A DNA stretch of 52,743 nt from Pseudomonadota bacterium (lineage in GTDB: Bacteria > Pseudomonadota > Gammaproteobacteria > Steroidobacterales > Steroidobacteraceae). The position numbers and the translations under genes are program-made. Numbering within the stretch: the first letter of the stretch is position 1; every line of letters begins with the position of its first letter. The DNA lies in the NCBI GenBank assembly GCA_023423065.1, contig JAFAGC010000004.1, forward strand, positions 1-52,743, given 5' to 3'. Shown one piece after another: positions 8,347-18,612 of this stretch. Under the pieces are notes generated by a model that had not been told where the DNA came from, did no database searches, and saw nothing but the letters and a program-made list of their open reading frames with translations.

Positions 8347-9125
8347 CGGAAGAGCGCCACAGCGAGCAACCTGGCGAGCGGCATGCGGAAAGAGACAGTC
8401 AGCTCTCCGCGATGTTCGACGGTGAGTTGCCTGCAGGCGAATGCGAATTGCTCGCAAGACGCCTCGCAAAGGATGAATCGCTGCGTGCCCAATGGTCCCG
8501 CTATGCCCTGATCGGAGCGGCATTACGCGCCGAGCGTGGAGTCGTCCTGCACGACCGCGTTGCATGGCGCGTCCAGAACGCGTTGGCCCAGGAACCCTCG
8601 TATGGTGAGGTCGCTTCGACGGATGGCGCCGCTGCGGCGCGCAACGCCGCCGCGACTTCGACCCGCAAATCCGTGAGTGCCAGCGAACGCTGGCTGCGGT
8701 TCGCGCGGCCGGTCGCGGGCGCGAGCATCGCGGCGGGTGTCGCGGCGGTCTCGATCCTGTGGCTGCAAAACCAGGAAGGCCCCGTACCCATGATGGCGAA
8801 TACCGAGGCGCCCTCGGTCGCCATGGAAGCCGGGCAGGGTGCGAATGCGCCGGACGCCACCGCGGCGCCGAATACGATTTCCAACGGCGAACCGGATCGC
8901 TACGTGACGCCCCAGCCCAGGACCCAGACGAGCATCGCACCGCCCGCTCGCCTGGCGAACTACGTCGTCGCGCACAGCGAATATTCCGGCCCGCTTTCGC
9001 GCCGGCTCGCGTTGTTGGGTCTGGTCGCGACCGATCCCGCGGATGCTGGCGTTCTTCCAGAGAACATGCCGGAGAATGTCGAAATCAATGTCGGGACCGA
9101 TCTGGAGGCGGAAGATGCGCGCTGA
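8343..9125 (+). CDS. rseA: Anti-sigma-E factor RseA/MucA
   Basis: The 260-residue protein has a cytosolic anti-sigma domain (residues about 20-80, QLSAMFDGELP) and one transmembrane helix near residues 120-140. Its periplasmic tail ends with the MucA-like segment RLANYVVAHSEYSGPLSRR. It sequesters RpoE at the membrane and is degraded stepwise under envelope stress. The Ala/Thr/Pro-rich region after the helix is longer than in E. coli RseA. It overlaps the rseB start by 11 bp. Confidence 0.93.
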   Translation: MTEERHSEQPGERHAERDSQLSAMFDGELPAGECELLARRLAKDESLRAQWSRYALIGAALRAERGVVLHDRVAWRVQNALAQEPSYGEVASTDGAAAARNAAATSTRKSVSASERWLRFARPVAGASIAAGVAAVSILWLQNQEGPVPMMANTEAPSVAMEAGQGANAPDATAAPNTISNGEPDRYVTPQPRTQTSIAPPARLANYVVAHSEYSGPLSRRLALLGLVATDPADAGVLPENMPENVEINVGTDLEAEDAR

Positions 9126-10149
9126 TTCGCGCACACGCTTGCGCAGCAATACGGCCCGGCTCGCCGCGTTGTCGTTGTTGTTCGGTGTGGGTATCGCGCT
9201 CGGCGCCGAACCGAAGGAATGGCTCGAGCGCATGAATCATGCGCTCACGACGCGCAATTACGTCGGCGTCTTCACGCACGTGCACGGCGGACGCGTCGAA
9301 ACATTGCGCATCATTCACCGCGTGCGGGGCAAGGAAGTTTCCGAGCGCCTGTTGTCGCTCGACGGCTCCGGCCGCGAGTTCATTCGTGAAGGCGACGAGC
9401 TCACCTGTTATTTCCCCGACAAGCGCACCGTTCTCGTCGAGCGCCGCGCTCCGGACGGCCCGCTGCTCGGCGCGTTGCCGGCCTTCGAGGAAGGCGACTC
9501 CAAGGTGTACGAAATCCGCGGCGGCGAGCGCGAGCGTCTGCTCGGCCGCATGACCCGCGTGGTCGCGCTGCATCCGCGCGACGAATACCGCTACGGCTAC
9601 CGCCTGTGGATCGACGAGCAGACCTCGATGCCGTTGAAGACGCAGCTGTGCACCTCGTCCGGCGAAGTCATCGAGCAGATCGTGTTCTCCAACATCGACC
9701 TGCCCGAGCGCATCCCGAATTCGATGTTCAAGCCGCTGGTCGACGCATCCAGCTATCGCTGGCTGCGCGCCGATCGCCATCTCGCGAGTAATGCGGCTCC
9801 GCCGGCACTGTGGGAAGCGATGAGACTGCCGCCGGGATTCCGGATGGCGACGCGTTCGGCGCAGTCGCTGCCGGGATCGAGCGAGCCGGTCGCGCATCTC
9901 GTGTTCACCGACGGCATCGCGTCCGTGTCCGTGTTCGTAGAGCCGCGCAAGCCGGATTCGCAAGCTACGCAGGGCCCGGCGCGGGTCGGATCTTCATCTG
10001 CGTTCTCGACGGTCGTCGACGATCACCAGATCACCGCGGTCGGCGAAGTGCCGCCCAACACCGTGAAGTTCATCGCGACCCAGGTCAAAGCCTCGAAGTC
10101 CGCGACGCAGGCGTTGGGAATCGCGCCGCCGCCGCCGACCCGGAAGTGA
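9115..10149 (+). CDS. rseB: Periplasmic sigma-E regulator RseB/MucB
   Basis: This 344-residue protein begins with a signal peptide (MRADSRT..., cleavage near ALGAEP). It then follows the MucB/RseB fold: an N-terminal LolA-like domain (WLERMNHAL, NYVGVFTHVHGG) and a smaller C-terminal domain ending in VKFIATQV. RseB binds RseA and shields it from DegS. The ATG at 9115 is chosen because it places the signal peptide first; the frame is open further upstream within rseA. No mucD/degP or rseC gene follows. Confidence 0.93.
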   Translation: MRADSRTRLRSNTARLAALSLLFGVGIALGAEPKEWLERMNHALTTRNYVGVFTHVHGGRVETLRIIHRVRGKEVSERLLSLDGSGREFIREGDELTCYFPDKRTVLVERRAPDGPLLGALPAFEEGDSKVYEIRGGERERLLGRMTRVVALHPRDEYRYGYRLWIDEQTSMPLKTQLCTSSGEVIEQIVFSNIDLPERIPNSMFKPLVDASSYRWLRADRHLASNAAPPALWEAMRLPPGFRMATRSAQSLPGSSEPVAHLVFTDGIASVSVFVEPRKPDSQATQGPARVGSSSAFSTVVDDHQITAVGEVPPNTVKFIATQVKASKSATQALGIAPPPPTRK

Positions 10150-10415
10150 CCTCGCCGCAAGAGGCCGGCGCGCTTCCATCGGGCCTCGTGGTCGTCAGCC
10201 GGGAAGGCTGTGGCCTCTGTGACGAGATGCTCCACGAGCTCGCCGAGCTCGGCAGATCCCATTCCCTGCCGCCGATCGAGGTCGTGGACGTGGATGGCGA
10301 TCCCGAACTCGTCCGCCGCTTTGGCCTGAAGGTGCCCGTGTTGCTGCTCGATCGCAGCGTGATTTGCCATTACACGCTGAATTCCAACGATCTTTTGCGC
10401 ATCCTGCAGCTATAA
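10146..10415 (+). CDS. Glutaredoxin-like protein (DUF836)
   Basis: This 89-residue thioredoxin-fold protein has a CGLC active site (Cys22, Cys25) in the DUF836 context SREGCGLCDEM and a cis-Pro segment KVPVLLL. It starts with GTG overlapping the rseB stop (GTGA). A small glutaredoxin gene between rseB (or mucD) and lepA is a recurrent arrangement in gammaproteobacteria. Its substrate is unknown; it is probably a cytosolic disulfide oxidoreductase. Confidence 0.88.
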   Translation: MTSPQEAGALPSGLVVVSREGCGLCDEMLHELAELGRSHSLPPIEVVDVDGDPELVRRFGLKVPVLLLDRSVICHYTLNSNDLLRILQL

Positions 10416-10488
10416 TCCCGCGCTCATTTTGCCGGCGATCGGGTCGCACCTGCGGTTCCGCCAACGGCAGGCCGACCTCAAGCTCTCG

Positions 10489-12285
<1,797 letters not shown>

Positions 12286-12309
12286 GCTGAAAGAACCAGG
12301 GCAAGAACG

Positions 12310-13872
12310 ATGATCAAACAACTGCTCGACCTGCTGATCCTCGTCCTCGCGGTGCTCGCGGTGCCGGTGATCCTCGTGTGCATCTACGATCAGCTGGTGC
12401 TGGGTCCGAAGCGGCCGCTGACCGACGAGGGCGTGCCCGAGCCGGGCCCGCGCTACGTGCAGATCGCGTACAGCCTGCTGCCCTTCGTCATCATCGGCGC
12501 GATCATGCAGATCGGCGCCAGGGAAGTGTTCGGCTGGTTCAGATCGCTGATCGTGCCGCTCACCATCCTCGCGGTCCCGGTCGTGCTGGTGTCCGCGCAC
12601 GATCGTTGGGTGACCGCGCAGCGGCGCCCGAAGACCGCCGCCGGCAATCCGACCCGGCCCCCGCTTTACGTGCGCATTTCCAATGCGCTGCTGCCGATCG
12701 TGCTGATCGCGGCGGTGCTGTTCATCGGTGTCCCGGTGGTTTTCGGCTGGATCAAGGAAGTCTCGGTGCCGCTGAGCTGGCTGGCCGCGCCCGTCGCCCT
12801 GTGGTGTGCCGTGGACAGCTGGTTGTTCGCGCCCCGTCGCGCCATCGCGGCGGGCTCGACCAAGGTCCCCGATCCTCCGCTGCTGCGCGCCGCGTACGCC
12901 GTGCTGCCGATCCTGGTCGTCGCGGTCATCGTTCGCATGATCAGCGCCGAGTCGCTGGATTTCAGCCTGGTGCTGCTGGTGTTGTCGGTCGCGACAGGCG
13001 CCGTCTGGGCGATCGATCATTTCCTGTTGCGCAAGGCGCGCGATGCCGCCGCGGCGTCGGCCAAGCCGGCGCCGATCGTGCTGCACGAGCCGGGCACCGT
13101 CGACTATGCGCGCAGCTTTTTCCCGGTGGCATTCATCGTGTTGTTGGTCCGGGCCTTCATATTCGAGCCGTTCCGCATTCCTTCGGACTCGATGATGCCG
13201 ACCCTGCTCGACGGCGATTTCATCGTGGTTAACAAGTACTCGTACGGGTTGCGCTGGCCCGTGATCAACGAGAAGTTCTTCGACGTCGGCACGCCGCAGC
13301 GCGGCGACGTGGTCGTGTTCCGCTACCCGCCGAATCCGAGCATGAACTACATCAAGCGCCTCGTCGGCCTGCCCGGTGACCGGGTCGAGGTGCGTAACGA
13401 TCAGCTGATCATCAACGGCGAGGCAATTCCCGCCGTCGAGACCGGCCGCTTCACCGATGGTTGCTACATCGACATGCGTCTATCTACCGAGCAACTCGGG
13501 CAGCATTCGCACGAAGTGATCTCGTGCAACTCGCCGGTGGGGCCGGTGCGTGCCTACCAGTTCGGGGGCAGTCTCGAGGGCATGCCCGCCTGCGACCGCA
13601 AGGCGATGGCCCAGAGGAATGAAGAACTGGTCTGCAGCGAGCTGCCGCCGGGAAACTGGCGGGACCGCAGCGACTACGTCTTCGGCCAGGTGGTGCCGGC
13701 CGGCCATTACCTGATGATCGGCGACAATCGCGACAACAGCGAGGACAGTCGCGTCTGGGGATTCGTCCCCGAAGCGAATCTGGTCGGCAAGGCGACGCGA
13801 ATCTGGTTCAATTTCGACATGCAGCGCTCCACGGTGATCAACTGGGAGCGTATCGGCCAAGGCATCGAATGA
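12310..13872 (+). CDS. lepB: Signal peptidase I with fourfold-repeated N-terminal membrane module
   Basis: This 520-residue protein is much longer than typical LepB (about 265-325). The catalytic half is standard: Ser294 in PSDSMMPT, Lys349 in YIKRLVGLPGD, and GDNRDNSEDSR at 471-481. The N-terminal 290 residues hold about eight hydrophobic helices arranged as four modules. Each is a helix ending in an Asp (D27, D98, D169, D236), a basic Arg/Lys-Pro linker, then a helix beginning with (L/F)(L/F)P or VLP (P58, P129, P200, P272). Normal LepB has only the last module (two helices). It follows lepA by 24 bp, as usual, and precedes DUF4845. Confidence 0.95.
   Translation: MIKQLLDLLILVLAVLAVPVILVCIYDQLVLGPKRPLTDEGVPEPGPRYVQIAYSLLPFVIIGAIMQIGAREVFGWFRSLIVPLTILAVPVVLVSAHDRWVTAQRRPKTAAGNPTRPPLYVRISNALLPIVLIAAVLFIGVPVVFGWIKEVSVPLSWLAAPVALWCAVDSWLFAPRRAIAAGSTKVPDPPLLRAAYAVLPILVVAVIVRMISAESLDFSLVLLVLSVATGAVWAIDHFLLRKARDAAAASAKPAPIVLHEPGTVDYARSFFPVAFIVLLVRAFIFEPFRIPSDSMMPTLLDGDFIVVNKYSYGLRWPVINEKFFDVGTPQRGDVVVFRYPPNPSMNYIKRLVGLPGDRVEVRNDQLIINGEAIPAVETGRFTDGCYIDMRLSTEQLGQHSHEVISCNSPVGPVRAYQFGGSLEGMPACDRKAMAQRNEELVCSELPPGNWRDRSDYVFGQVVPAGHYLMIGDNRDNSEDSRVWGFVPEANLVGKATRIWFNFDMQRSTVINWERIGQGIE
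12322..13173 (+). repeat. Four tandem ~213-bp coding modules within lepB
   Basis: Residues 5-75, 76-146, 147-217 and 218-288 of LepB align in register. The landmark Asp recurs every 71 residues in the first three copies, and the landmark Pro at positions 58, 129, 200 and 272 (spacing 71, 71, 72). Only the last copy resembles the normal LepB N-terminus (AIDHFLLRK ... YARSFFPVAFIV). The copies are diverged at amino-acid level, so the duplication is not recent. Confidence 0.8.
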
Positions 13873-13904
13873 CGGCACTACATAACGGGCGTTCGGGAGG
13901 ACGT

Positions 13905-14267
13905 ATGCGAAAACAACGTGGCGTGACGATGATCGGGTGGATATTCCTGCTGATTCCGATGGCGATCACGCTGTATGCCGCGATCCGGGTCGCGCCGGTG
14001 TACATGAATTACTACAAGCTGGTCTCGGCGATGGAGAAAACGGCAACCCAGCTCGAGGTCGATGAAGCCATATCGCCGCAGTCCATTCGATCCACGCTCG
14101 GCAGGCAATTCAACACGGGCTATGTGGACGCGGTCACACCGGCGGAAATAGATGTCCAGCGCGGCGACGGGGTCTGGACGATGACGGCCGATTACGAGAA
14201 GACCGTCCCGTTGTTCGGCAACATGCATCTGCTCATGGCGTTCAAGAAATCGGTTTCCATAAACTGA
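13905..14267 (+). CDS. DUF4845 small membrane protein
   Basis: The 120-residue protein starts MRKQRGVTMIGW, followed by one transmembrane helix (residues about 8-30) and a short periplasmic domain containing NTGYVDAVTPAEI. This matches DUF4845, a family regularly encoded between lepB and rnc and resembling pilin-like N-termini. Function is unknown. I chose the ATG at 13905 because GGGAGG (13895-13900) precedes it at good spacing; an upstream ATG (13869) overlaps the lepB stop. Confidence 0.85.
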   Translation: MRKQRGVTMIGWIFLLIPMAITLYAAIRVAPVYMNYYKLVSAMEKTATQLEVDEAISPQSIRSTLGRQFNTGYVDAVTPAEIDVQRGDGVWTMTADYEKTVPLFGNMHLLMAFKKSVSIN

Positions 14268-14281
14268 ATGCAGCGGCGCAC

Positions 14282-14974
14282 ATGGGTATGAGCCCGGCCA
14301 GCCTTGCGGACGCGCTTCTCGCGCGGCTGGGTTACGAGCCGCGCGATCGCGCGCTGTTCGCGGTCGCGCTCACCCATCGCAGCGCCGAAGGCCCCAACAA
14401 CGAACGTCTCGAATTCCTCGGCGACTCGGTGCTCAACCTGCTGATGTCCGAGCGGCTGTACCGCGAATTCCCCTCCGCGAGCGAGGGCGACCTGTCGCGC
14501 CTGCGCGCGCGGCTGGTGAGCGAGGAGCCGCTGGCCGCGATCGCGCAGGTCATGCAACTCGGCGAATTGCTGCACCTCGGCTCCGGCGAGCTCAAAACCG
14601 GAGGCTTTCGCCGACAGTCGATCCTCGCCGACGCCTTCGAGGCGCTGTGCGGCGCGCTGTATCTGGATGGCGGACTGGAAGTCGTTCGCGAGAAAATCGG
14701 CCCCATGTTCGAAGCCCGCATCGCTTCGCTGCCCGAGCCCGCGACGCTCAAGGACGCGAAGACGCGGCTGCAGGAACACCTGCAGTCGAAGGGGCGTCCG
14801 TTGCCGGTGTATACCGTGAAACGCACGAGCGGCGAGCCGCATGCGCAGGTCTTCCTCGTCTCGTGCGTATTGCCCGACACGGGAGTCGAAACCGAAGGAG
14901 AGGGCGCGAGCCGCCGCCGCGCCGAACAGATCGCGGCACAGGCGGCGCTGAAGGAGCTGGGCCTGTATGAGTGA
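14282..14974 (+). CDS. rnc: Ribonuclease III
   Basis: The 230-residue enzyme has the RNase III signature NERLEFLGDSVLNL (residues 40-53), the second metal-site region ADAFEALCGALYLDGG, and a C-terminal double-stranded RNA-binding domain (DAKTRLQEHLQ ... AEQIAAQAAL). It cleaves double-stranded RNA in rRNA maturation and mRNA decay. It overlaps the era start by 8 bp, as in many bacteria. A second ATG two codons in is an alternative start. Confidence 0.97.
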   Translation: MGMSPASLADALLARLGYEPRDRALFAVALTHRSAEGPNNERLEFLGDSVLNLLMSERLYREFPSASEGDLSRLRARLVSEEPLAAIAQVMQLGELLHLGSGELKTGGFRRQSILADAFEALCGALYLDGGLEVVREKIGPMFEARIASLPEPATLKDAKTRLQEHLQSKGRPLPVYTVKRTSGEPHAQVFLVSCVLPDTGVETEGEGASRRRAEQIAAQAALKELGLYE

Positions 14975-15890
14975 TTTTCGCGCTACGCGCGAGGGGAGTG
15001 ACCAGGCCTCATTCCGCGCCGGATTCGCGGCGCTCGTCGGCCGTCCGAACGTCGGCAAGTCGACGCTGCTCAATGCGCTGGTCGGCGAAAAGCTGTCGAT
15101 CGTCACCCCGCGCCCGCAAACCACGCGGCATCGCGTGCTGGGGGTGCTCAACCGGCCCGGCGTGCAGATCGCGTTCGTCGACACGCCGGGACTGCACCTC
15201 GGCGAGCGGCGCGCGCTCAACCGCGCGATGAATCGCACCGCCGCGGCCGCGCTGGCCGACGCCGATCTCGTCGTGTTCGTCGTCGAGGCGCTGCGCTTCG
15301 GCGATGAAGACGAGGCCGTCCTGAGACGCATCAAGGACAGCGGGCGCGGCTGCGTCGCGGTGGTCAACAAGGTCGACAAGGTTAATCCCAAGGACAAACT
15401 ACTGCCGTTCGTGGCCGAGCTCGCGGGCCGCCACGAGTTCCTCGACGTCGTGCCGGTGTCGGCGGAGAAAGGCGTCAATCTCGACCGGCTCATCGAGGTC
15501 ATCGCATCGCGGCTGCCCGAGTCTCCCGAGCTGTTTCCGCCGGAGCAGCGCACGGACCGGGGCGAGGATTTCCAGATCGCCGAGACCATCCGCGAGAAGC
15601 TCACGATGGAGCTCGTGGAGGAGGTGCCGTACGGCATCGCCGTCGAAATCGAGCAGAAGAAAGAAGACGGCGAGCAGCTCGTCATCGACGCCGTGATCTG
15701 GGTCGACCGGGCGGGGCAGAAACCCATCGTCATCGGCGCGAAGGGCGAACGCCTCAAGCGCGTCGGCCAGAAGGCCCGCCAGGAGCTCAACAAGCGGCTC
15801 GGCCGCCGCCTGCACCTCAACCTCTGGGTGAAGGTGCGCGAGGACTGGGCCGACGACGCGCGCGCCCTCGCGCAACTCGGAATGGAATAG
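14967..15890 (+). CDS. era: GTPase Era
   Basis: The 307-residue protein has G1 GRPNVGKST, G2 region with TTRHR, G3 DTPG, G4 NKVD, and a C-terminal KH domain (IVIGAKGERLKRVGQKAR). Era binds the 3' end of 16S rRNA and assists 30S assembly. An AAGGAG site (14953-14958) precedes the start inside rnc. The N-terminus carries about 15 extra polar residues compared with E. coli Era. Confidence 0.97.
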   Translation: MSDFRATREGSDQASFRAGFAALVGRPNVGKSTLLNALVGEKLSIVTPRPQTTRHRVLGVLNRPGVQIAFVDTPGLHLGERRALNRAMNRTAAAALADADLVVFVVEALRFGDEDEAVLRRIKDSGRGCVAVVNKVDKVNPKDKLLPFVAELAGRHEFLDVVPVSAEKGVNLDRLIEVIASRLPESPELFPPEQRTDRGEDFQIAETIREKLTMELVEEVPYGIAVEIEQKKEDGEQLVIDAVIWVDRAGQKPIVIGAKGERLKRVGQKARQELNKRLGRRLHLNLWVKVREDWADDARALAQLGME

Positions 15891-15897
15891 CCGCTCG

Positions 15898-16599
15898 ATG
15901 CAACCCCGGGAACGCATCGCGCTCGAGCCGGCCTTCGTGCTGCACCATCGGGAATACCGCGATACCAGCCGGATCCTCGACGTATTCACCGCCCGACACG
16001 GGCGGCTCACCTTGTTCGCGCGCGGCGCGCGCGGTCCGAAATCCAAGATCGCCTCGTTGCTCATGCCGTTCCGTCCGCTGCTGGTCTCGTGGACGGGACG
16101 CGGCGACGCCGCGCAGCTTTCGGCGGCGGAGCCGGGCGCCGATGCGCCCGCCATGCCGCCGGGGCGGGTAATGTCGGGCTTCTACCTCAACGAGCTCATC
16201 ATCAACCTGACCACGCGTCACGACCCTCAACCGCAGCTCTTCGAGGACTACTCACGCACGCTGCGGCGCCTGTGCATCGAATCGCAACCCGAGCCGGCGC
16301 TGCGCGTCTTCGAGAAACGTCTGCTCGAATCGATCGGTTACGGACTCGAGTTCGACGTTACGCCGGATACCCATTATCAATATCGCCCGGCGCAGGGCTT
16401 GAGCGAGGTGCGCGAAGACGCGCCCGGTAGTTATTCCGGCCGCTGCCTGATCGCATTGCGCGAAGAGTCGCTCGACGATCCGCAGGCACTCGATGCCGCG
16501 CGTCGCGTGCTGCGCCAGGCACTCGATCATTGTCTCGAAGGCCGTGAATTGCGCACGCGCACGGTTGCGCGCGCGATGACGCGGCGAGGTATGTCATGA
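15898..16599 (+). CDS. recO: DNA repair protein RecO
   Basis: The 233-residue protein has the RecO N-terminal OB fold (EPAFVLHHREYRDTSRILDVFTARHGRLTLFARGARG) and the helical C-terminal domain (FEKRLLESIGYGLEF). RecO acts with RecR in loading RecA on SSB-coated DNA. It lies 7 bp after era, and its TGA overlaps the pdxJ ATG. The zinc-finger Cys set of some RecO proteins is not evident. Confidence 0.93.
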   Translation: MQPRERIALEPAFVLHHREYRDTSRILDVFTARHGRLTLFARGARGPKSKIASLLMPFRPLLVSWTGRGDAAQLSAAEPGADAPAMPPGRVMSGFYLNELIINLTTRHDPQPQLFEDYSRTLRRLCIESQPEPALRVFEKRLLESIGYGLEFDVTPDTHYQYRPAQGLSEVREDAPGSYSGRCLIALREESLDDPQALDAARRVLRQALDHCLEGRELRTRTVARAMTRRGMS

Positions 16600-17351
16600 G
16601 TCTCGGATACGGCGGAGCCACGGCCCGCAACATCGCCCTCGGCATCAACATCGACCACGTTGCCACCGTCCGCCAGGCGCGCCGCGCGCCGTACCCGGAT
16701 CCGGTGCACGCGGCGCTGCTGGCGGAACAGGCGGGCGCGGACAACATCACGCTGCACCTGCGCGAGGATCGACGTCACATCCAGGATCGCGACGTGCGCT
16801 CGCTGCGGCCGCTGTTGCAGACCCGCATGAATCTGGAGATGGGCCTGACCGGCGAAATGGTGGAGATCGCCGTCGGCGTGCGGCCGCACGACTGCTGTCT
16901 CGTGCCCGAGAGCCGCCAGGAAATCACCACCGAGGGCGGACTCGACGTGGCCGCCGATCTCGAGCGCGTGAGCGCGGGCGTGAAGAAACTCACCGCGGCC
17001 GGCATTCGCGTCGCGTTGTTCATCGGCCCGGACCCGGCGCAGATCGATGCCGCGAAACGCTCCGGCGCGCCCGTCATCGAACTACACACCGGCAACTATG
17101 CCGATGCGAGCGGCGCCGCGCAGGCGCGCGAACTCGAACGGCTGACGAGCGCGGCGAAATACGCGGCGGGGCTCGGCCTCGAAGTGCACGCGGGCCATGG
17201 CCTCACCTACAACAACGTCACGCCCGTCGCCGCCATTCCCGAGATCGTCGAGCTCAACATCGGCCATTGCATCGTCGCGCGCGCGATCTTCAGCGGGCTC
17301 GAAGCCGCGGTGCGCGACATGAAGGCGCTGATGCGGGACGCACGCCGATGA
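16596..17351 (+). CDS. pdxJ: Pyridoxine 5'-phosphate synthase
   Basis: The 251-residue TIM-barrel enzyme has the signature LGINIDHVATVRQARR near the N-terminus, HLREDRRHIQDRDV, and the late motif EVHAGHGLTYNNV. It condenses 1-deoxyxylulose 5-phosphate with 3-amino-2-oxopropyl phosphate to make pyridoxine 5'-phosphate. Start ATG overlaps the recO stop, and its stop overlaps the acpS start. Confidence 0.97.
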   Translation: MSLGYGGATARNIALGINIDHVATVRQARRAPYPDPVHAALLAEQAGADNITLHLREDRRHIQDRDVRSLRPLLQTRMNLEMGLTGEMVEIAVGVRPHDCCLVPESRQEITTEGGLDVAADLERVSAGVKKLTAAGIRVALFIGPDPAQIDAAKRSGAPVIELHTGNYADASGAAQARELERLTSAAKYAAGLGLEVHAGHGLTYNNVTPVAAIPEIVELNIGHCIVARAIFSGLEAAVRDMKALMRDARR

Positions 17352-17806
17352 TCTTCGGTATCGGCGTCGACGTGCTCGAAGCCGCGCGCGTGAAGAAGCT
17401 CTACGAGAGGTATGGCGAACATTTCGTCGAGCGGTTGCTCATGCCGGCCGAACGGGAGCAATTGTCCAAAACGAAGCGGACCGAGCGGTTTCTCGCGATG
17501 CGTTTCGCGGCCAAGGAAGCCATCGTAAAGGCCATGGGCACGGGTTTCGCGCACGGCATCTGGATACGCGACGTCGGCGTCGTGCAGAACGCGTGGGGCC
17601 GGCCGGAGGTCGTCTATTCTCCGCGCGGCGAAAAAGTTCGCCGCCAGCTCGGTATCGGCGGTGGTCACGTGACCCTGACCGACGAGGCGGGCCTCATCGT
17701 CGCGGTCGCGGTGCTCGAGACGGCGGAGCCCGCGAAGCGCGTGGCGCGCAAGCGCCCGCGGCGCAAGACAGCGCGTGCGACGACGCGTCGCCGGGGGCGC
17801 AGATGA
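17348..17806 (+). CDS. acpS: Holo-[acyl-carrier-protein] synthase with basic C-terminal tail
   Basis: The enzyme domain shows Asp8 in GIGVDVLEAARV and Glu57 in RFAAKEAIVKAMGTG, the Mg/CoA-binding residues of AcpS. It transfers 4'-phosphopantetheine to acyl carrier protein. The 152-residue product is about 25 residues longer than usual because of a tail (residues ~127-152) composed almost entirely of Arg, Lys, Ala and Thr. ATG overlaps the pdxJ stop; TGA overlaps the start of the next gene. Confidence 0.95.
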   Translation: MIFGIGVDVLEAARVKKLYERYGEHFVERLLMPAEREQLSKTKRTERFLAMRFAAKEAIVKAMGTGFAHGIWIRDVGVVQNAWGRPEVVYSPRGEKVRRQLGIGGGHVTLTDEAGLIVAVAVLETAEPAKRVARKRPRRKTARATTRRRGRR

Positions 17807-18612
17807 ACACACTGGTATTCGACATCGAGACCGTTCCGGACGTGGAATTCGGGCGCCGGCTCTACGGCCTCGAAGGGCTTTCCGACGAAGAGGTCGGAAA
17901 GGCCATGCAGGCGCGCGCGCGCCAGGAATCCGGCGGCGATTTCCTGCCGCACGACCAGCACCGCATCGTCGCGATCTCCTGCGCATTCCGCTCGCGCGAG
18001 GGATTCCGCGTCTGGAGCCTGGGCGAGGAGTCCGCGTCCGAGCGCGAGCTCGTGATGCGGTTCTTCGATGGCATCGAAAGATTCTCGCCGGATCTCGTGA
18101 GCTGGAACGGCGGCGGCTTCGATCTGCCGGTGCTCCACTATCGCGCCTTGCGCCACAAGGTGCAGGCGCCTCGCTACTGGGAAACCGGCGAGGAGGACAC
18201 CGCGTTCCGCTACAACAATTACCTCGGGCGTTTTCACTGGCGCCACATCGACGTGATGGACGTGTTGTCCGCCTACCAATCGCGCGCACGGGCGGCGCTG
18301 TCGGACGCGGCCGTGCTGCTCGGCTACCCGGGCAAGCTGGGCTTCGACGGTTCGCAGGTGTGGGACGCGTACCGCGCGGGGGACCTGACGCGCATCCGCC
18401 GCTACTGCGAGACCGACGTCATCAATACCTGGCTGGTCTTCCTGCGCTTCCAGCACATGCGTGGCCGGCTCACCGACGCGGGTCTCGCCGACGAACTGGC
18501 GCGCACACGCGCGTGGCTCGCCGAGGCGCGCCTGCCGCACTTCGATGAATTCCTCGCGGCGTGGCCGCCCGAGAGTCCGGCAACCGCGAACGACGAGGGA
18601 GTCATCTCGTGA
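17803..18612 (+). CDS. Predicted 3'-5' exonuclease of the PolB-like (DnaQ) superfamily
   Basis: The 269-residue protein begins MNTLVFDIETVPD, with Asp7 and Glu9 forming the first DEDD exonuclease motif. A second motif lies in SWNGGGFDLPVL, and a late Asp in RYCETDVINTWLVF. This matches the family related to the exonuclease domain of DNA polymerase B (Pfam DNA_pol_B_exo2 type). Substrate and process are unknown; DNA or RNA trimming is likely. It is coupled by ATGA to acpS and by GTGA to rlmD. Confidence 0.85.
   Translation: MNTLVFDIETVPDVEFGRRLYGLEGLSDEEVGKAMQARARQESGGDFLPHDQHRIVAISCAFRSREGFRVWSLGEESASERELVMRFFDGIERFSPDLVSWNGGGFDLPVLHYRALRHKVQAPRYWETGEEDTAFRYNNYLGRFHWRHIDVMDVLSAYQSRARAALSDAAVLLGYPGKLGFDGSQVWDAYRAGDLTRIRRYCETDVINTWLVFLRFQHMRGRLTDAGLADELARTRAWLAEARLPHFDEFLAAWPPESPATANDEGVIS

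Noticed and set aside
10411..10416. Perfect TATAAT upstream of lepA
   Set aside because: It overlaps the stop of the glutaredoxin gene, has no recognisable -35 at 16-18 bp, and lies over 70 bp from the lepA ATG. It may be chance; I do not call a promoter.
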